Assembly: GCA_964035545.1 (NCBI GenBank)
Contig: OZ037769.1
Coordinates: 13,382,633-13,446,632 of the forward strand
Reading direction: 5' to 3'
DNA: 64,000 nucleotides
From: Bugula neritina
Taxonomy: Eukaryota; Bryozoa; Gymnolaemata; Cheilostomatida; Bugulidae
The notes under the pieces were generated by a model that worked only from the letters and a program-made list of their open reading frames with translations, made no database searches and had not been told where the DNA came from. The translations under genes and the position numbers were made by a program. Within the stretch, counting starts at the first letter, position 1. The number at the start of each line of letters is the position of its first letter. Of the stretch, positions 47,514-58,295 are shown piece by piece.

Positions 47514-50500
47514 TTAGACAGTTCTTTTAAAAATGGCCTCATTGTTTTCATACACGGTTTCTGGTACATCAAATATATCTTTGTCATCATCTGAAACAGG
47601 TTTGTTGCTGACTGGATTCTCATATATACCGGGTCTATTGCTCTGTGGGCAGTCACCGACGTTGAAACCACCTGCTGCTTCTCCCTCCTTCAAATCTCTG
47701 GAGCTGACCTCAGCATGCATAGCCTGTGCACCTGATGGACCTGGATGTAGTACTCTGTCATATAAGCCAGGGTTGGATACTTCAGTCTCATAACATATCT
47801 CACTGTCTGGTAAGAAAAATCATGAACTTTTAGCTATAGCCTGCTATAATTGGTTGTCTTAATTTTATATACAAACTGATTGTCTATATCAGGGAGTATC
47901 CTTAACCGTGGGCCACTTTGTAAAATTTAGCTTCAGCGGGGAGGGAGAGGCTGGGGGGCTCCAGCATCAGTATTTATCAGTTTTTTTTTCAAATTACTTC
48001 ATTTTAAATTTTTATGAATCATTACACAATGAAGTCCCCAGGGATTATTGCAGGCTATAATACATGTTTTAAGCGTGTATATAAATAATACATTCAAAAG
48101 GTTATATTTTTCCCCTCTAATTCATATATGTGTGCACAATAATTTTATTTGTTATGCCTTCATTGAGGGTCACATAAATTTAGACTGGGGGCCGCATCCG
48201 ACCCTGGGCCGCCTGTTAGACAGTCCTGTATGGTCTATATATAGTAGGGGTAACGAGGGGGGGGGGCGCACAACGGGCCGAATTTAGCATTTTCTGCTGT
48301 TTTTCAAGTTACTAGCTCAATAACCTCTAGTCTTAATGATGCATCTGTTGTCTATTACAGGTATCAGTTTGTTGTTTCTATTTTTCTCACAACTTTCAGA
48401 ATAATGAAATTTTCATGACGAAAAAATCGGCCCATTGTGCCCCGGTACCGGGGTACAATGGGCCACGGGGTGGGACACAACAAATATATTGAAACTTTGT
48501 GGATTTTGTTGCATCTAATCTTTATTTATTTAATTTTACAAATAAATAAAGATATTCTTTCAGATCTAAAGCAAAATTCATATTTTAGCTGTACAGTTTG
48601 TGCCACCACGGATAGCAGAGGAAGGCAAAATCAAACGCACATCACTCAGTTCTACGGTGCCATTATCATTACTGTTTAGAACTAAAAATATTGTTTTATT
48701 TTGACTTCAGAGGAACTTTTATCAGAAAAAACTTTGGTAACATGTACTACAAAATTCCGAGTAGACTTTTTTCTATAAGCTGTAGCTAAGGTGCATGGCT
48801 TCGGTTTCTGGCTGGAATACGGAAGGGAGATGGGGGAGCAAATGAGCAAATTACAATTTATTTTAGTCAAATACATGAATAATCCAATAATATAATGTAT
48901 AATGAATATCATGACTATCTATTAGTAGCAATAGCAGAGTGCTTTGTATTATGTATAAAATGGCAAAGCTTTAACCTCACCAGATGTATATATTAGGGGA
49001 GCTTCACCTTGTAGTTTGGTAGTCTTACCATGATGTCTTTGATATTTTACAAAAAGGTCAGAAATGGCTATATCTATAGATTTTATTAACATTTCAACCA
49101 ACTTTTTGGGCAAACAAATTAATAACAGTGATCAGGGTGGAATAATCAGGTGACCCATTGTGCCCCGGTCAGTGTGGCCAATTGTGCCCCGTGTGGCCAA
49201 ATTGAAAATAAATATGGCTCAAGGAAAATTTATTTTAGAGTTTGCTGTTATACTAGTTAAGCAATGTAGAGACAAGCAATGGCAACAATATCAGTAAAAA
49301 TTAGGCTTGTTACCTTTGAGTGTAAAAAGTTATAAAGCTTTAATGACATCTTAAACAATTTACAAAAAGTAGGTAAAAACAGTTTTTTACTCGCCTTTTC
49401 AACACGTATGTTCGACAAGTGTTGAAACTACAATGGCTGAATAATCATGTCAATACCTTTTTATGAAAAAAAATCACAACTCTAAGTCAATAAGTTCTCT
49501 CACAATTAGGGTATCTTTTTGTACCCCTATGACCGTTGTGCCTCCCCCCTCCCCGTTACCCCTAATAATTATTTTTACTGTATGAAATAAACCATGTGAA
49601 TCATGCATATACTAGCTAATGATTTATTTATATAATATTTAGCAATTTAATTTATTGAATCAATTGTGTTAAGTTTATGCTTTATTATGTTTTATTACAA
49701 GAATACACGATATACCTCTAAGGCAGTCTTCATCGTTGATAGTACAGTACTCAACTTCTTCAAAGGTGGCGGCGCCATCTGTGCTGGCATGTTGGAGTTT
49801 GTCCTCAAAATGAAGATTGCCTCCTGGTGCCATTGTACAATACTCACTGCTTGTTCCTGGTTTGGTGTTTTTATAGAATACCTTTTTATCTAGAAAAGAG
49901 TTATCATTGAATAAAGTTGTGAACTATTAAAGCTATATGAATTGAAAAGAAACAGCTAGAAGCTAGCATTAAGCCAAGCTCAATGGAGAGTTGGTAAACT
50001 AGGCTAGAGGTAATAAAATGAACCAACAGGAATTTATCTATAAAACAAATTAAATTTCAAAATCGCAAATTAATTGAAACCAAAGATATAATTAAACTAT
50101 TATTCACAATATTAGTGCATTATAAGTGAAGTTGGAAGCTTATACTAGATATACTGAACAAGCATTGTAATTACGATTACAAAAAGTTGTAAAGCATTGA
50201 AATGAAGTCATGAATTGAAGAATACTTTGTGGCAACAAAATTGGGCATTGGGCAGATAGATAACTTCACTTATCACAACCATAAACTAGTTAAAACTATA
50301 GTTTATATTCTATAGTCAGTTTTATAAGAGGTACCTGTTCCAGCTGATCCATTTGTTTGAGTGTTTGCTGCTGACCTAACCAAAATATATTAAATATTTT
50401 CAAATAATTACACCATTGGGTCAAGTCAATGGCTAGCCCAGTTAATTCAAGTTACATGGTCAAAACAAGCAAAATTTTGAGTGAAGCACAACTCAAGCCA

Positions 50501-53500
50501 ATATCATAAATTTGAGTCAAGTTAATTCAAGTTGACTAACATATGCACTTAACTGCAAATCAGTGCGTATTGTTTTATTTAACAGTTGCATAAAATTCTG
50601 AATTGTTGCACAACTTCGAAATTGAATAAAAATAAATTTTAATCATCAAGTCTGTTTATTTTAAACTCATTATTCAATGATGTTGAAATGTTATCTCATT
50701 ACAGTATAGCCAATGAATTTCTCTAACATAATTGAGATTATAATGTGTTCGTTTAAATAATTTTGACTAACCATTATTGAAATGCTGTTAAAATTGTTTA
50801 ACTAATGAAAATTGCATATTGTATACATACATATATACATACATATATAAATACATACATACATACATATTTAGTACTGCATATAGTGTATATACATGTA
50901 TATTACTTACCTTTTACATATACAATACACAATTATTATTTATATTACTATGATAATGCATAGTAGATAAAAATTACATATGCATTACTTTGTAATACAA
51001 CATATTAAATATAAAATATTACTGCATACATTACATATATTATTGCATCCATATTATTACATACACATTACATTATACAAAATACAGCATATTATACATA
51101 CATATTACGGCATATATTACACACATATTACATCTATATTACATGTATATTATAACACTGTTGATCTAATTTACTCAACTCACAATTTCTTCCTTCTCAG
51201 ATAAATGATGACAGCAGCTACAACCACCACCACTACCAGTAATGAAATGCCAACTATAAGACCTGCTTCCAAACTACTCAGTCTTGCAGCAAGTGGATTT
51301 CCTGCTGAAAAAGAGATAAACATGATATATACTAATGATATATCATCATCAGCTTAATATTTTCATGTTGTTCAAAACATAATATTAAGTTAGTTTCTAG
51401 TATATAACTAACATGTATATAGCAGTATATTGCTAAATATATAGCAATTACTGCTAAATATGCAGCAGCAGTACTAGCTATATAGCACCAAGAGATTTTA
51501 GTTGGTAAACAACTTTTTAGATGATTCACCATCAAAGTATACATAAACAGCATTTGAAATTGTTTTTGATGATGTTCAAAATTTCACCACTTTCTTCAAT
51601 TTGAAAGTGTGTTTAATAAAAATACTTTTTTTATAAGTGATAAACAATGTATTTTAGTTCTAAAGTAACATCTGTATATTCAAACAAAATGTGAAATTTT
51701 TCAAGCAAGGGCTAAAACTAATATAACTTTTTAATCTTTAAAGGTATTTCTTAAATTTAATTTGCATTATAACATTTAATTGCTTCAGAATTCATTCTAT
51801 AACTACATGCAAATAATATAGCAAAAATAAGCATAGTATTTCATTTTTACTTATGAAAACATAACAATTCGCGAGCATAAAATGATTAGTGTGTGGACAA
51901 CATACAAAATCACACGATCGTTTTCTGCCCATTTACACTTATACTGATACGAACAGGTCCTCATTAGGTATTTACACCTTTATAGGCTGCATTGAACAGC
52001 AAGTTACTGCTGGCTCAAATCTTAACAGGAAGTGGTAAAACACTCAGCATAAGCTGACCAACAGCAGCAGAGGCAGCTGTGATCTAGGGGCTAGAGCATT
52101 AGTAAAGAGTTTCATCCCAAATGGCCGCTTTCCACTTAGACGCTACTTTTTATTTTGGTACGATATATATGTGGGAAGTGTCTATGTAACTGCATGCCCT
52201 CCTAGACTGACATGAAGGTTTCATACGGGTGTATTTTTTTAGTGTAGTTTATTTTTCACTAAAGTTGTTCACATCATTAACGCCGCAATGCTACAATTTT
52301 TTCATAAAAAAAAGATTAAAATATGAGAGAATAAGAGAAAATTCAACTTAGAGAAGTACATACAACAGTTTGATAAATTGCTTGTTTTATAATTATTAAA
52401 ATATTCAACGTAATAGTACAGATTAGCAAAGTTATAACATATAAAAGCATACCCCTTTCACCCTTTCTAGGAGAGAGTTAGTAGTATAAGTAAGAAATAT
52501 TTTACGCCATGGGCGTTGTGAAAATAGCTAATTTTATATGAGAGTAAATGTGAATAGAACCTTGTCTTCTGAGGGTTTTTACTGTTGTGTCCTGGCTAAG
52601 TGTGTATATCTGTTTTGCACTTATTTTCTTAGTCATGATTTTGAGTGCAATATCAGAATGTGCTTGATTGTAAAGCAGTCGGTTGTTACAGTGAGTGCAG
52701 TCAGTGCAGAATAAAACATTTTACTCTTTCACGTACACGCAATATACCTTGTTAGTGTAGGGCCACACGCCGTGACGTGCGAGAAAACTCGTTTAGCCCA
52801 AAAATTAGACGTCGTGAGCGGGATTTTCATGCATCTAACATGCTGAGTGAGAAGTGCGGCAAGCTCGTGCGTGTTTGATCTAATTAGCTTATTATCATTT
52901 AGCAAGCACACTTATTTTAATTCATTTTAGCTTTAATTCATTTCATTAATTTTAGCTTTTAACGGACTGAATTAAAACAGTTTCATATAGTTTGCATTTC
53001 TGCTTTTGTAATATTTAAAGTCACTTTGCTGATGACGTATTTTAAAAACAAAAGTCTGTAGGCGAGCAGCAAAGTTTAACGCTAACATCATTAGTTAATA
53101 AATTTCTGCACTCGCAACACACGCATTGTGTGTGGCATGTCTATGCGGGTACGGGTTTTCTCGCAAGTCACGGGCGTGTAAAACGCTTAGTGTGACCCTA
53201 CGCTTACACTTACTAAAATGGTCATGAGGATAAAAACAGTGACAAAACAAGTGCTAAAAATACAATAAAGATGGATGATTCATCGCTGTTGGAATATGTG
53301 ACAACACAAAGGTAGTGTGGCAATGTCAGTAAATGCTAAATTGCTAAATGAGATATTATAACAGCTATGAACAAATTGGCAGCAAAGTGTCAGTAAGCAA
53401 ACTAATAAAACTAAATTTATGAAATTTTATTATTTATTACCAAGTACACTACAGTCTATTTGAAATGACACGTAGCAACGGTAGTTGGTGATGTTAAGAA

Positions 53501-55250
53501 GTGAACCCAGTCATAATTGCTCCTTTGACACAACCGACAACAAACCTGCCTAAAAACTCTTTCTATAAAGAGTTCACATTGAGTTAGTGACTATATAAAC
53601 CCACAGGAGGTCTTTATAAGCTGACCAGCTAAATAAAGCAGCTTGATTGGAAGTGGTAAAGATGAGTTACCTTCCTTAGCTGTGATGGAAGTCAGCTTTG
53701 TTGTCTGACTGTTATTTGATGAGTTAGTAGAAGGACTTGTAGGTGTAGTTGTTGTAGGTGTGGTAGCAACAGTAGATGCTGTAATCATATAGGGGTAGAT
53801 GTAAATGTGGGAGTAGTAAATAAATTTCGCCATGAAATATGTAAACTGAATATATTTATGATATTTTTTATATCTGAAATATGTGTGAAGGCTTAACAAA
53901 AACATAATACTTGCATTGGAAGTGCCATTTTATCAACTATGGAGTTAGGACACATCTATCAGATACTATAAGTGAAATTATACTTCATAGCAATAAGGTG
54001 CATCTTTTTTGCTTATTTAGCAGTACACAAACTATTAGTTGTGTTTAAATACTGCATGGTAAACTAATAGGCTTTAAAGTTACATTTTAATGTTATATTA
54101 AAAGCTAAATTCATCTGAATAATCCCAATAAATGACAGTCTTTGATTAGCAGTAAACCTTCAACATTACTAACCTGCATACTTAAATAAAAACCCTTTAC
54201 GTTGTTGACTATCATCAGAATAAAACTGTATAGTTATACTAAAACTTATACTGGATGCATTGAACGACCTCCATGTCTGTAGGTAACTGCTTGCATTTTG
54301 GTGTTGGCAGATTTTAGAAGAAGCAGCTCCTGTTATTATGACATAATCATAACATCGCTCATGTTCTTCCAGATTCAGATCGACAAAGTAAATGTCTACT
54401 GTCACAATGTTGGTGAATGTTAGTGTAGAGTTACTTCGTGGTCTGTAATCAAGTGGACCATAGCCTGGGTGACTAACTACATAGCCTGAGGGCTTACGCC
54501 TGGCATCTACTTCTATCGATTGTGACGAACCTCCCATATGTATTACACTGGCCACTAAAGAAACATATTTTTGCATAAATTTTGAGAAGGTGAAAAATTG
54601 CATTGTGCCCATAAATACCAACTCCTATTCCAACCGTTGAAAATAAAACTTTATGCAAGACAATTTTAGGCCAAGCATATTGCAATTTAATCAAAATTAA
54701 AACTCTTAGTTCATTGAGTTTACTGTCTTTCTCAAACCACATTTCCTGTTTGTGCAAAAAGTATATTGAGAATAGTGAATCTGATTGGCTTAGATTATTT
54801 CAGCCGCTAGAATAATCTCTAATAAAATATTTGACAGTATTTGGCTAGCAGTAAACCTTTAATGCTACTAACCTGCATACTTAAATAAAAACCCTTTACG
54901 TTGGCCACTATCATCAGAATAAAACTGTATAGATATACTAAAACTACTAGATGCATTGAACGACCTCCACGTCTGTAGGTAACTGCTTGCGTTCTGGTGT
55001 TGGCAGATTTTAGAAGAAGCAGCTCCTGTTATTATGACATAATCATAACATCGCTCATGTTCTTCCAGATTCAGATCGACAAAGTAAATGTCTACTGTCT
55101 CAACATTGGTGAATGTTAGTGTAGAGTTACTTTGTGTTCTGTAATCAAGTGGACCATAGCCTGGGTGACTAACCACATAGCCTGAGGGCTTACTTCTGGC
55201 ATCTACTTCTATCGATTGTGACGAACCTCCAATATGTATTACACTGGCCA
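47514..55250 (-). CDS. Receptor gene C (3' part): two duplicated CUB exons, stalk, TM, tyrosine-poor tail
   Basis: Exons seen, in order: 55250-54873, 54554-54174, 53778-53671, 51304-51184, 50375-50335, 49889-49716, 47806-47514 (TAA). All joins are in phase. Both CUB exons are of the B CUB-like 2 type (KPSGYVVSHPGYGPLDYR, RCYDYVIITG) and nearly identical to each other. Then come a shorter Ser/Thr stalk (TTPTTTTPTSPSTNSSNN), a TM helix (GLIVGISLLVVVVVVAAVII) and a tail. Against gene B the tail has MHAEV for MYAEV, VGDCP for IYDLP and IFDVP for IYDVP, and runs nine residues past B's stop. YKNT, YCTM, LYDRV, IYENP and VYENN remain. The signal-peptide and CUB-like 1 exons are not in the window; a retrotransposon sits exactly where they should follow. 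Coding sequence seen is intact. Confidence 0.83.
47890..48232. mobile_element. Short decayed hAT-like element in gene C intron
   Basis: GTCTATAT is present on both sides (47882-47889, 48233-48240), while gene B's intron has it once (about 35521). The ends CAGGGAGTATCCTTAACCGT and GGGCCGCCTGTTAGACAGTC match the ends of the element at 3769-5452, with a few extra bases (TATG) at the right edge. The middle is AT-rich and non-coding. Confidence 0.72.
48247..49562. mobile_element. GGGGTAACG-ended DNA element in gene C intron
   Basis: The left end GGGGTAACGAGGGGGGGGGG and right end CCTCCCCGTTACCCC are inverted repeats flanked by TA (48245-48246, 49563-49564). Gene B's intron shows the uninterrupted GTAATAATTTG. 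Copies of a short motif (ACAATGGGCC, CATTGTGCCCCGG, AATTGTGCCCCG) recur inside. No transposase is visible in 1316 bp, so it is non-autonomous; the TA duplication suggests a Tc1/mariner-like helper. Confidence 0.75.
50818..51170. repeat. Low-complexity ATTAC/ATACAT tract in gene C intron
   Basis: Runs of ACATACAT / TATATACAT followed by degenerate CATATTACATAC units. The matching intron of gene B has the same kind of tract at about 37150-37300 and 37480-37540, so it predates the duplication. Confidence 0.8.
52065..52118 (+). mobile_element. SINE head (left half of a split SINE) in gene C
   Basis: GCAGCTGTGATCTAGGGGCT is the A-box part of the SINE shared with gene B (38249-38493). The body resumes at 53481 after a roughly 1.36-kb insertion. 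Confidence 0.7.
52755..53203. mobile_element. Harbinger-like element, long copy (449 bp)
   Basis: The ends GTGTAGGGCCACACGC and TAGTGTGACCCTACGC resemble the 47356-47490 copy and are flanked by TTA (52752-52754, 53204-53206). The subterminal ACGTGCGAGAAAACTCGTTTA is shared with the short copy. The middle is extra AT-rich DNA with no transposase. It lies within the insertion that splits the SINE. Confidence 0.78.
53481..53602 (+). mobile_element. SINE body (right half of a split SINE) in gene C
   Basis: GTTGGTGATGTTAAGAAGTG, ATAATTGCTCCTTTGACACA and GAGTTAGTGACTATATAAAC continue the SINE whose head ends at 52118; the gene B copy is unsplit. Confidence 0.75.
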
Positions 55251-56202
55251 CTAAAGAAACATATTTTTGCATTTTGAGAAGGTGAAAAAATTGCATTACA
55301 CCTATAAATATCAACTCTAATTCCGACCATTAAAAATAAAGCTTTATGCAGAAAAATGTTATGCCAAACATATTACAATTTAATTAAAATTAAAAGTCTT
55401 AGTTTATTGGGTTTTCTATTTGATAACTGTTTTCCTCAAAACCCCTTCCCTGCTTGTGTGAGAAATATATTTAGTTTAGTGAATCTGATTGGTTTAGATT
55501 ATTTCAGTTGTTAGAGAAAATATTAGGAAATATTTCCGCCATTTTGACTTTATAAGCTTTACTTTAAAATAATATATATTAGGACTAATTTATATTTAGT
55601 TAAATTTGCCAAAATGCTTTAACTCTAATTTTTTTTCTTTAAAGCAACAGTTTAGCTTTGCGCTTTAAAAATAACTGTATGGCATTGGCCAAAGTAGCAC
55701 AAGATTGAAATGTTTCATCAATTGTAATATAAAATGCAAAGTTCATTTTGACATATTTCTCATTTAAAATAGCCTAGCTAGTAGCCTATCCATAGTAGTG
55801 CTTTTTATTATTATTCCAAAATTGGCATAAAGCTACCCGACAGAAAGAAAGTGAGCCAATTCATCAATGAGCCCCATTAGGCTACGCCTATAGGGGAATC
55901 CGAAAGTGCCCTAAAAGATCACAGTACAAATATTTGGACCAAGTGGTTTTGGGCAATGCAATGCAACTTGGTCAAATTGAATTTCCGACAGAAAATTGTG
56001 AAGGTATAAACACAACTTTACGCTTTTTCTAGAAATAATTCTGCTCAAGTCTAGCATATGCCTTACTTAATAGTGTGATAGTTTTGTGGATTGTGAATGA
56101 AACTAGTGCTGTTACATGCTTGTATGAGAAACAAGACGAGAAATAAGGTAAATGTAGATAATCTTTATTGTAGTATAGTCCGAGTGAATCAATGGTCTTT
56201 AT

Positions 56203-56247
56203 CCAGCGAGCTCCAGTAGTAGACTGAACTATACTGGAACTCGCTGG
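56203..56247 (-). promoter_or_regulatory. Hairpin just downstream of the LTR TATA box
   Basis: CCAGCGAGCTCCAGTA (56203-56218) and TACTGGAACTCGCTGG (56232-56247) are complementary over 16 bases with one mismatch, with a 13-base loop. On the element's strand it begins directly after TATATAAAAG, so it would fall at or near the transcription start. The same hairpin is in the other LTR. Confidence 0.7.
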
Positions 56248-56269
56248 CTTTTATATACATGCAGGACAA

Positions 56270-56430
56270 AGACATTCCTTTGTTTGCCGAGATCGGAGGC
56301 CCGAAATACCGAATATCGGTACCTCGGGAATCCGAAATGCCGAATCCGGCATTTCGGTACATCGGTATTCCGATATGCCGAGAATCGGCATATCGGTGTT
56401 TCGGAGGACCGAAGTACCGATCTCGGCAAC
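56270..56430. repeat. CG-rich hairpin array in the LTR U3
   Basis: Several short perfect inverted repeats lie side by side: CCGAAATGCCG/AATC/CGGCATTTCGG, CGATATGCCGA/GAA/TCGGCATATCG and TACCGA/ATA/TCGGTA, with more imperfect ones. All are variations on CGGtATtCCG. They contrast sharply with the AT-rich flanking DNA. Confidence 0.85.
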
Positions 56431-56761
56431 AAAGGACACACACACACAACATAAATTTACCACACACACCCCCCATCGGAAAGCATGCTTTCCGATAAAG
56501 AGGCGTACACAACACAAACACACAACAGGGAATGACACGACAATAAAACGCACAGTTGGAAGTAACACACAAAAAAAAATATGGTAAACATGCAGTGATA
56601 GTAATAATACAATGATAACGCAAAAAAAATACAGGGAAGATTTGTGCACACACAAGAAAAACAGAGCATGAATAGGTACATGCATTACATGAAGAACTTA
56701 CACACATATAATAAACAAACAAAGAATAAGAGTAGGAAAGAAAAATACTATACGAATAGTC

Positions 56762-58282
56762 TCAGCGGCGGTCGCCAGAACGACCCCGCTCCAGGCGGCT
56801 AACTCGTCTCCGGAGTTGCCCCAGCTCCTCTTCACATCTGCGGAGCTGCCGGCGTAACTGGTGGACCTCCTCTGCCAACTGAGCTGACGTCTGGTGCCTA
56901 GGGCGGTCGGTAGTACCACGGGCAGGACGTCGCTGGCGGTGCGTCTGCTTCTCGCCCGCCGCCGAGGGTCGGGGGCCCAGGTCCGATGAATCGGCCCTGG
57001 CACCTGGTCCGACCCGTGCCAGCATGACCCGAAGTGGCTGGGTGGCTGCCGGTTGGGGTGTCGCGGCGGGCTCCCCTTCTTCCTCCCGAACAGGCCTACA
57101 CGCGGGGAATCCCAGGGCGAGAGCAGCCCGTTTGTGGGGATCCGCCACGTGTGGCAGCACCAGGTCCCGAAATTCGGGAAAGGAGGCCTGGTCTACAGCA
57201 AACGTGTAGCCCGTGTGGCAGTGAGCTATGCGTTGATGTCTCAACACATAGTCCCTCTGGTAGGAGAACTCCCCACACGGGCAAAACACGTTGATGTAGT
57301 GCTGTTGGGCGTGTACGCGCAACCGCCGTGCAGAGGAGAATTTCCTCTTACACTCATGGCAGATGCGGTTGCCCGGCTCACCGCAAGCATCACCAATTTT
57401 CAGGTTGGTGGGTCCAGTCACCCAATACTGGCGGGCGACCAGGGCCCGAGGCAGGGCCAGTATCGGGGAGGTATCTTCTTCTGCTGGCAGGTGGTCGCCG
57501 TGTAGGATGCCCTGCTCCTCCCCGGCCGTGAGCTGAAGCTCGACCGGTTTGGGGTCAGGGCCAACCATGGCGGAACACACCTCTGTGGAGGAGGTGGCGG
57601 CCTGCTGGCTGGTAGAAGCTGAAGCAAGGCCCGGTGGGAGAGGGGAGTCGGACCGACTGGCCTCCTCAACGTCCATTCGCTCCTCTAGAATTGATAGTAG
57701 AGGCTGTGAGAAGCCGGTCTCACTATCGCCGAAATTCGGCACAGGTGTGTATGGAGATAAGTTAAGAACCGAGGGCCGAGGTGTATCGCAGAAATTGACT
57801 GAGCCTACATCGTGATTCAACAATGTATCAATGGCAGAGTCATCTCCGAGATCCATCTCGGCCTCCGGTTCTAAGATATCAGAACCAAGTAAGTCTAGTA
57901 AAGACCAGTCTACTGTAGTTTGACTAGACTCCGCAACTGGAGGATCTAATCTAGAAGAAATACCTGATTGTGTATCTGGTAGAGTAATTCCCATAGCTGC
58001 TGATAGCGTACGGAGAACAGTGGTAAAATCAAAATGAGTATTAAAATCAGAATTTAGTTTGAGTTGCAACTGCCGTGCGAGCTGTGTGAAGTCAGAATGA
58101 GAAATGGCCGAACCTCGTGCTTCAGAAGTTTTACCTGCTGAAGCCCGAGTCGCGTGGCTCGTGGGAATTTCCCCCGGATTTCGAGAAGACAACTCGTGTG
58201 ATCGAGTGTCTCCCGAAATTCGGTCGGCCATTTCTTCTTCTTGGTGGAATTCTCCGGGGTGATGGAGGGAATTTCCAACCAA
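56762..58282 (-). CDS. Retrotransposon ORF3: two C2H2-type zinc fingers and a coiled coil
   Basis: A 506-residue frame starts 13 bases after the pol stop, where other Gypsy-type elements may carry env. It has no signal peptide or membrane helix. Residues 1-100 are polar; 120-215 are acidic (EPEAEMDLGDDSAIDTLLN). Finger 1 is C308-x2-C311-x12-H324-x3-H328 (CHECKRKFSSARRLRVHAQQ); finger 2 is C334-x-C336-x12-H349-x4-H354. Residues 440-506 are basic with a heptad-like QLRRQLRRCEEELGQLRRR coiled coil. So it looks like a nuclear DNA- or RNA-binding protein with an acidic region, not an envelope. The family is unknown to me; the role (targeting, regulation or packaging) is inference only. Confidence 0.8.
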   Translation of the reverse strand: MVGNSLHHPGEFHQEEEMADRISGDTRSHELSSRNPGEIPTSHATRASAGKTSEARGSAISHSDFTQLARQLQLKLNSDFNTHFDFTTVLRTLSAAMGITLPDTQSGISSRLDPPVAESSQTTVDWSLLDLLGSDILEPEAEMDLGDDSAIDTLLNHDVGSVNFCDTPRPSVLNLSPYTPVPNFGDSETGFSQPLLSILEERMDVEEASRSDSPLPPGLASASTSQQAATSSTEVCSAMVGPDPKPVELQLTAGEEQGILHGDHLPAEEDTSPILALPRALVARQYWVTGPTNLKIGDACGEPGNRICHECKRKFSSARRLRVHAQQHYINVFCPCGEFSYQRDYVLRHQRIAHCHTGYTFAVDQASFPEFRDLVLPHVADPHKRAALALGFPACRPVREEEGEPAATPQPAATQPLRVMLARVGPGARADSSDLGPRPSAAGEKQTHRQRRPARGTTDRPRHQTSAQLAEEVHQLRRQLRRCEEELGQLRRRVSRLERGRSGDRR

Positions 58283-58295
58283 GATGAGGTGGCAG

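Larger units (their letters stand above)
56074..56468 (-). mobile_element. 3' LTR of the Ty3/Gypsy element
   Basis: The plus-strand boundary is TGTGATAG at 56074. The other boundary is inferred at ACACACA (56468), just before a CCCCCCATC run (56469-56477) that on the element's strand is a GATGGGGGG polypurine tract. On the minus strand the LTR has a TATA box (TATATAAAAG, 56257-56248), a 16-bp-arm hairpin (56203-56247) and AATAAAG (near 56170). The first 327 bases match 63674-64000 with two differences (56291, 56361). The U3 part is packed with short CG-rich inverted repeats. Confidence 0.85.

Noticed and set aside
48437-48679. 80-residue plus frame in the GGGGTAACG element
   Set aside because: No transposase motif; it starts in the terminal repeat motif and ends in AT-rich DNA.
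56229-56722. Open frames across the 3' LTR and its right flank
   Set aside because: They read through the LTR hairpin array and CA-rich DNA in several frames on both strands; no protein features.
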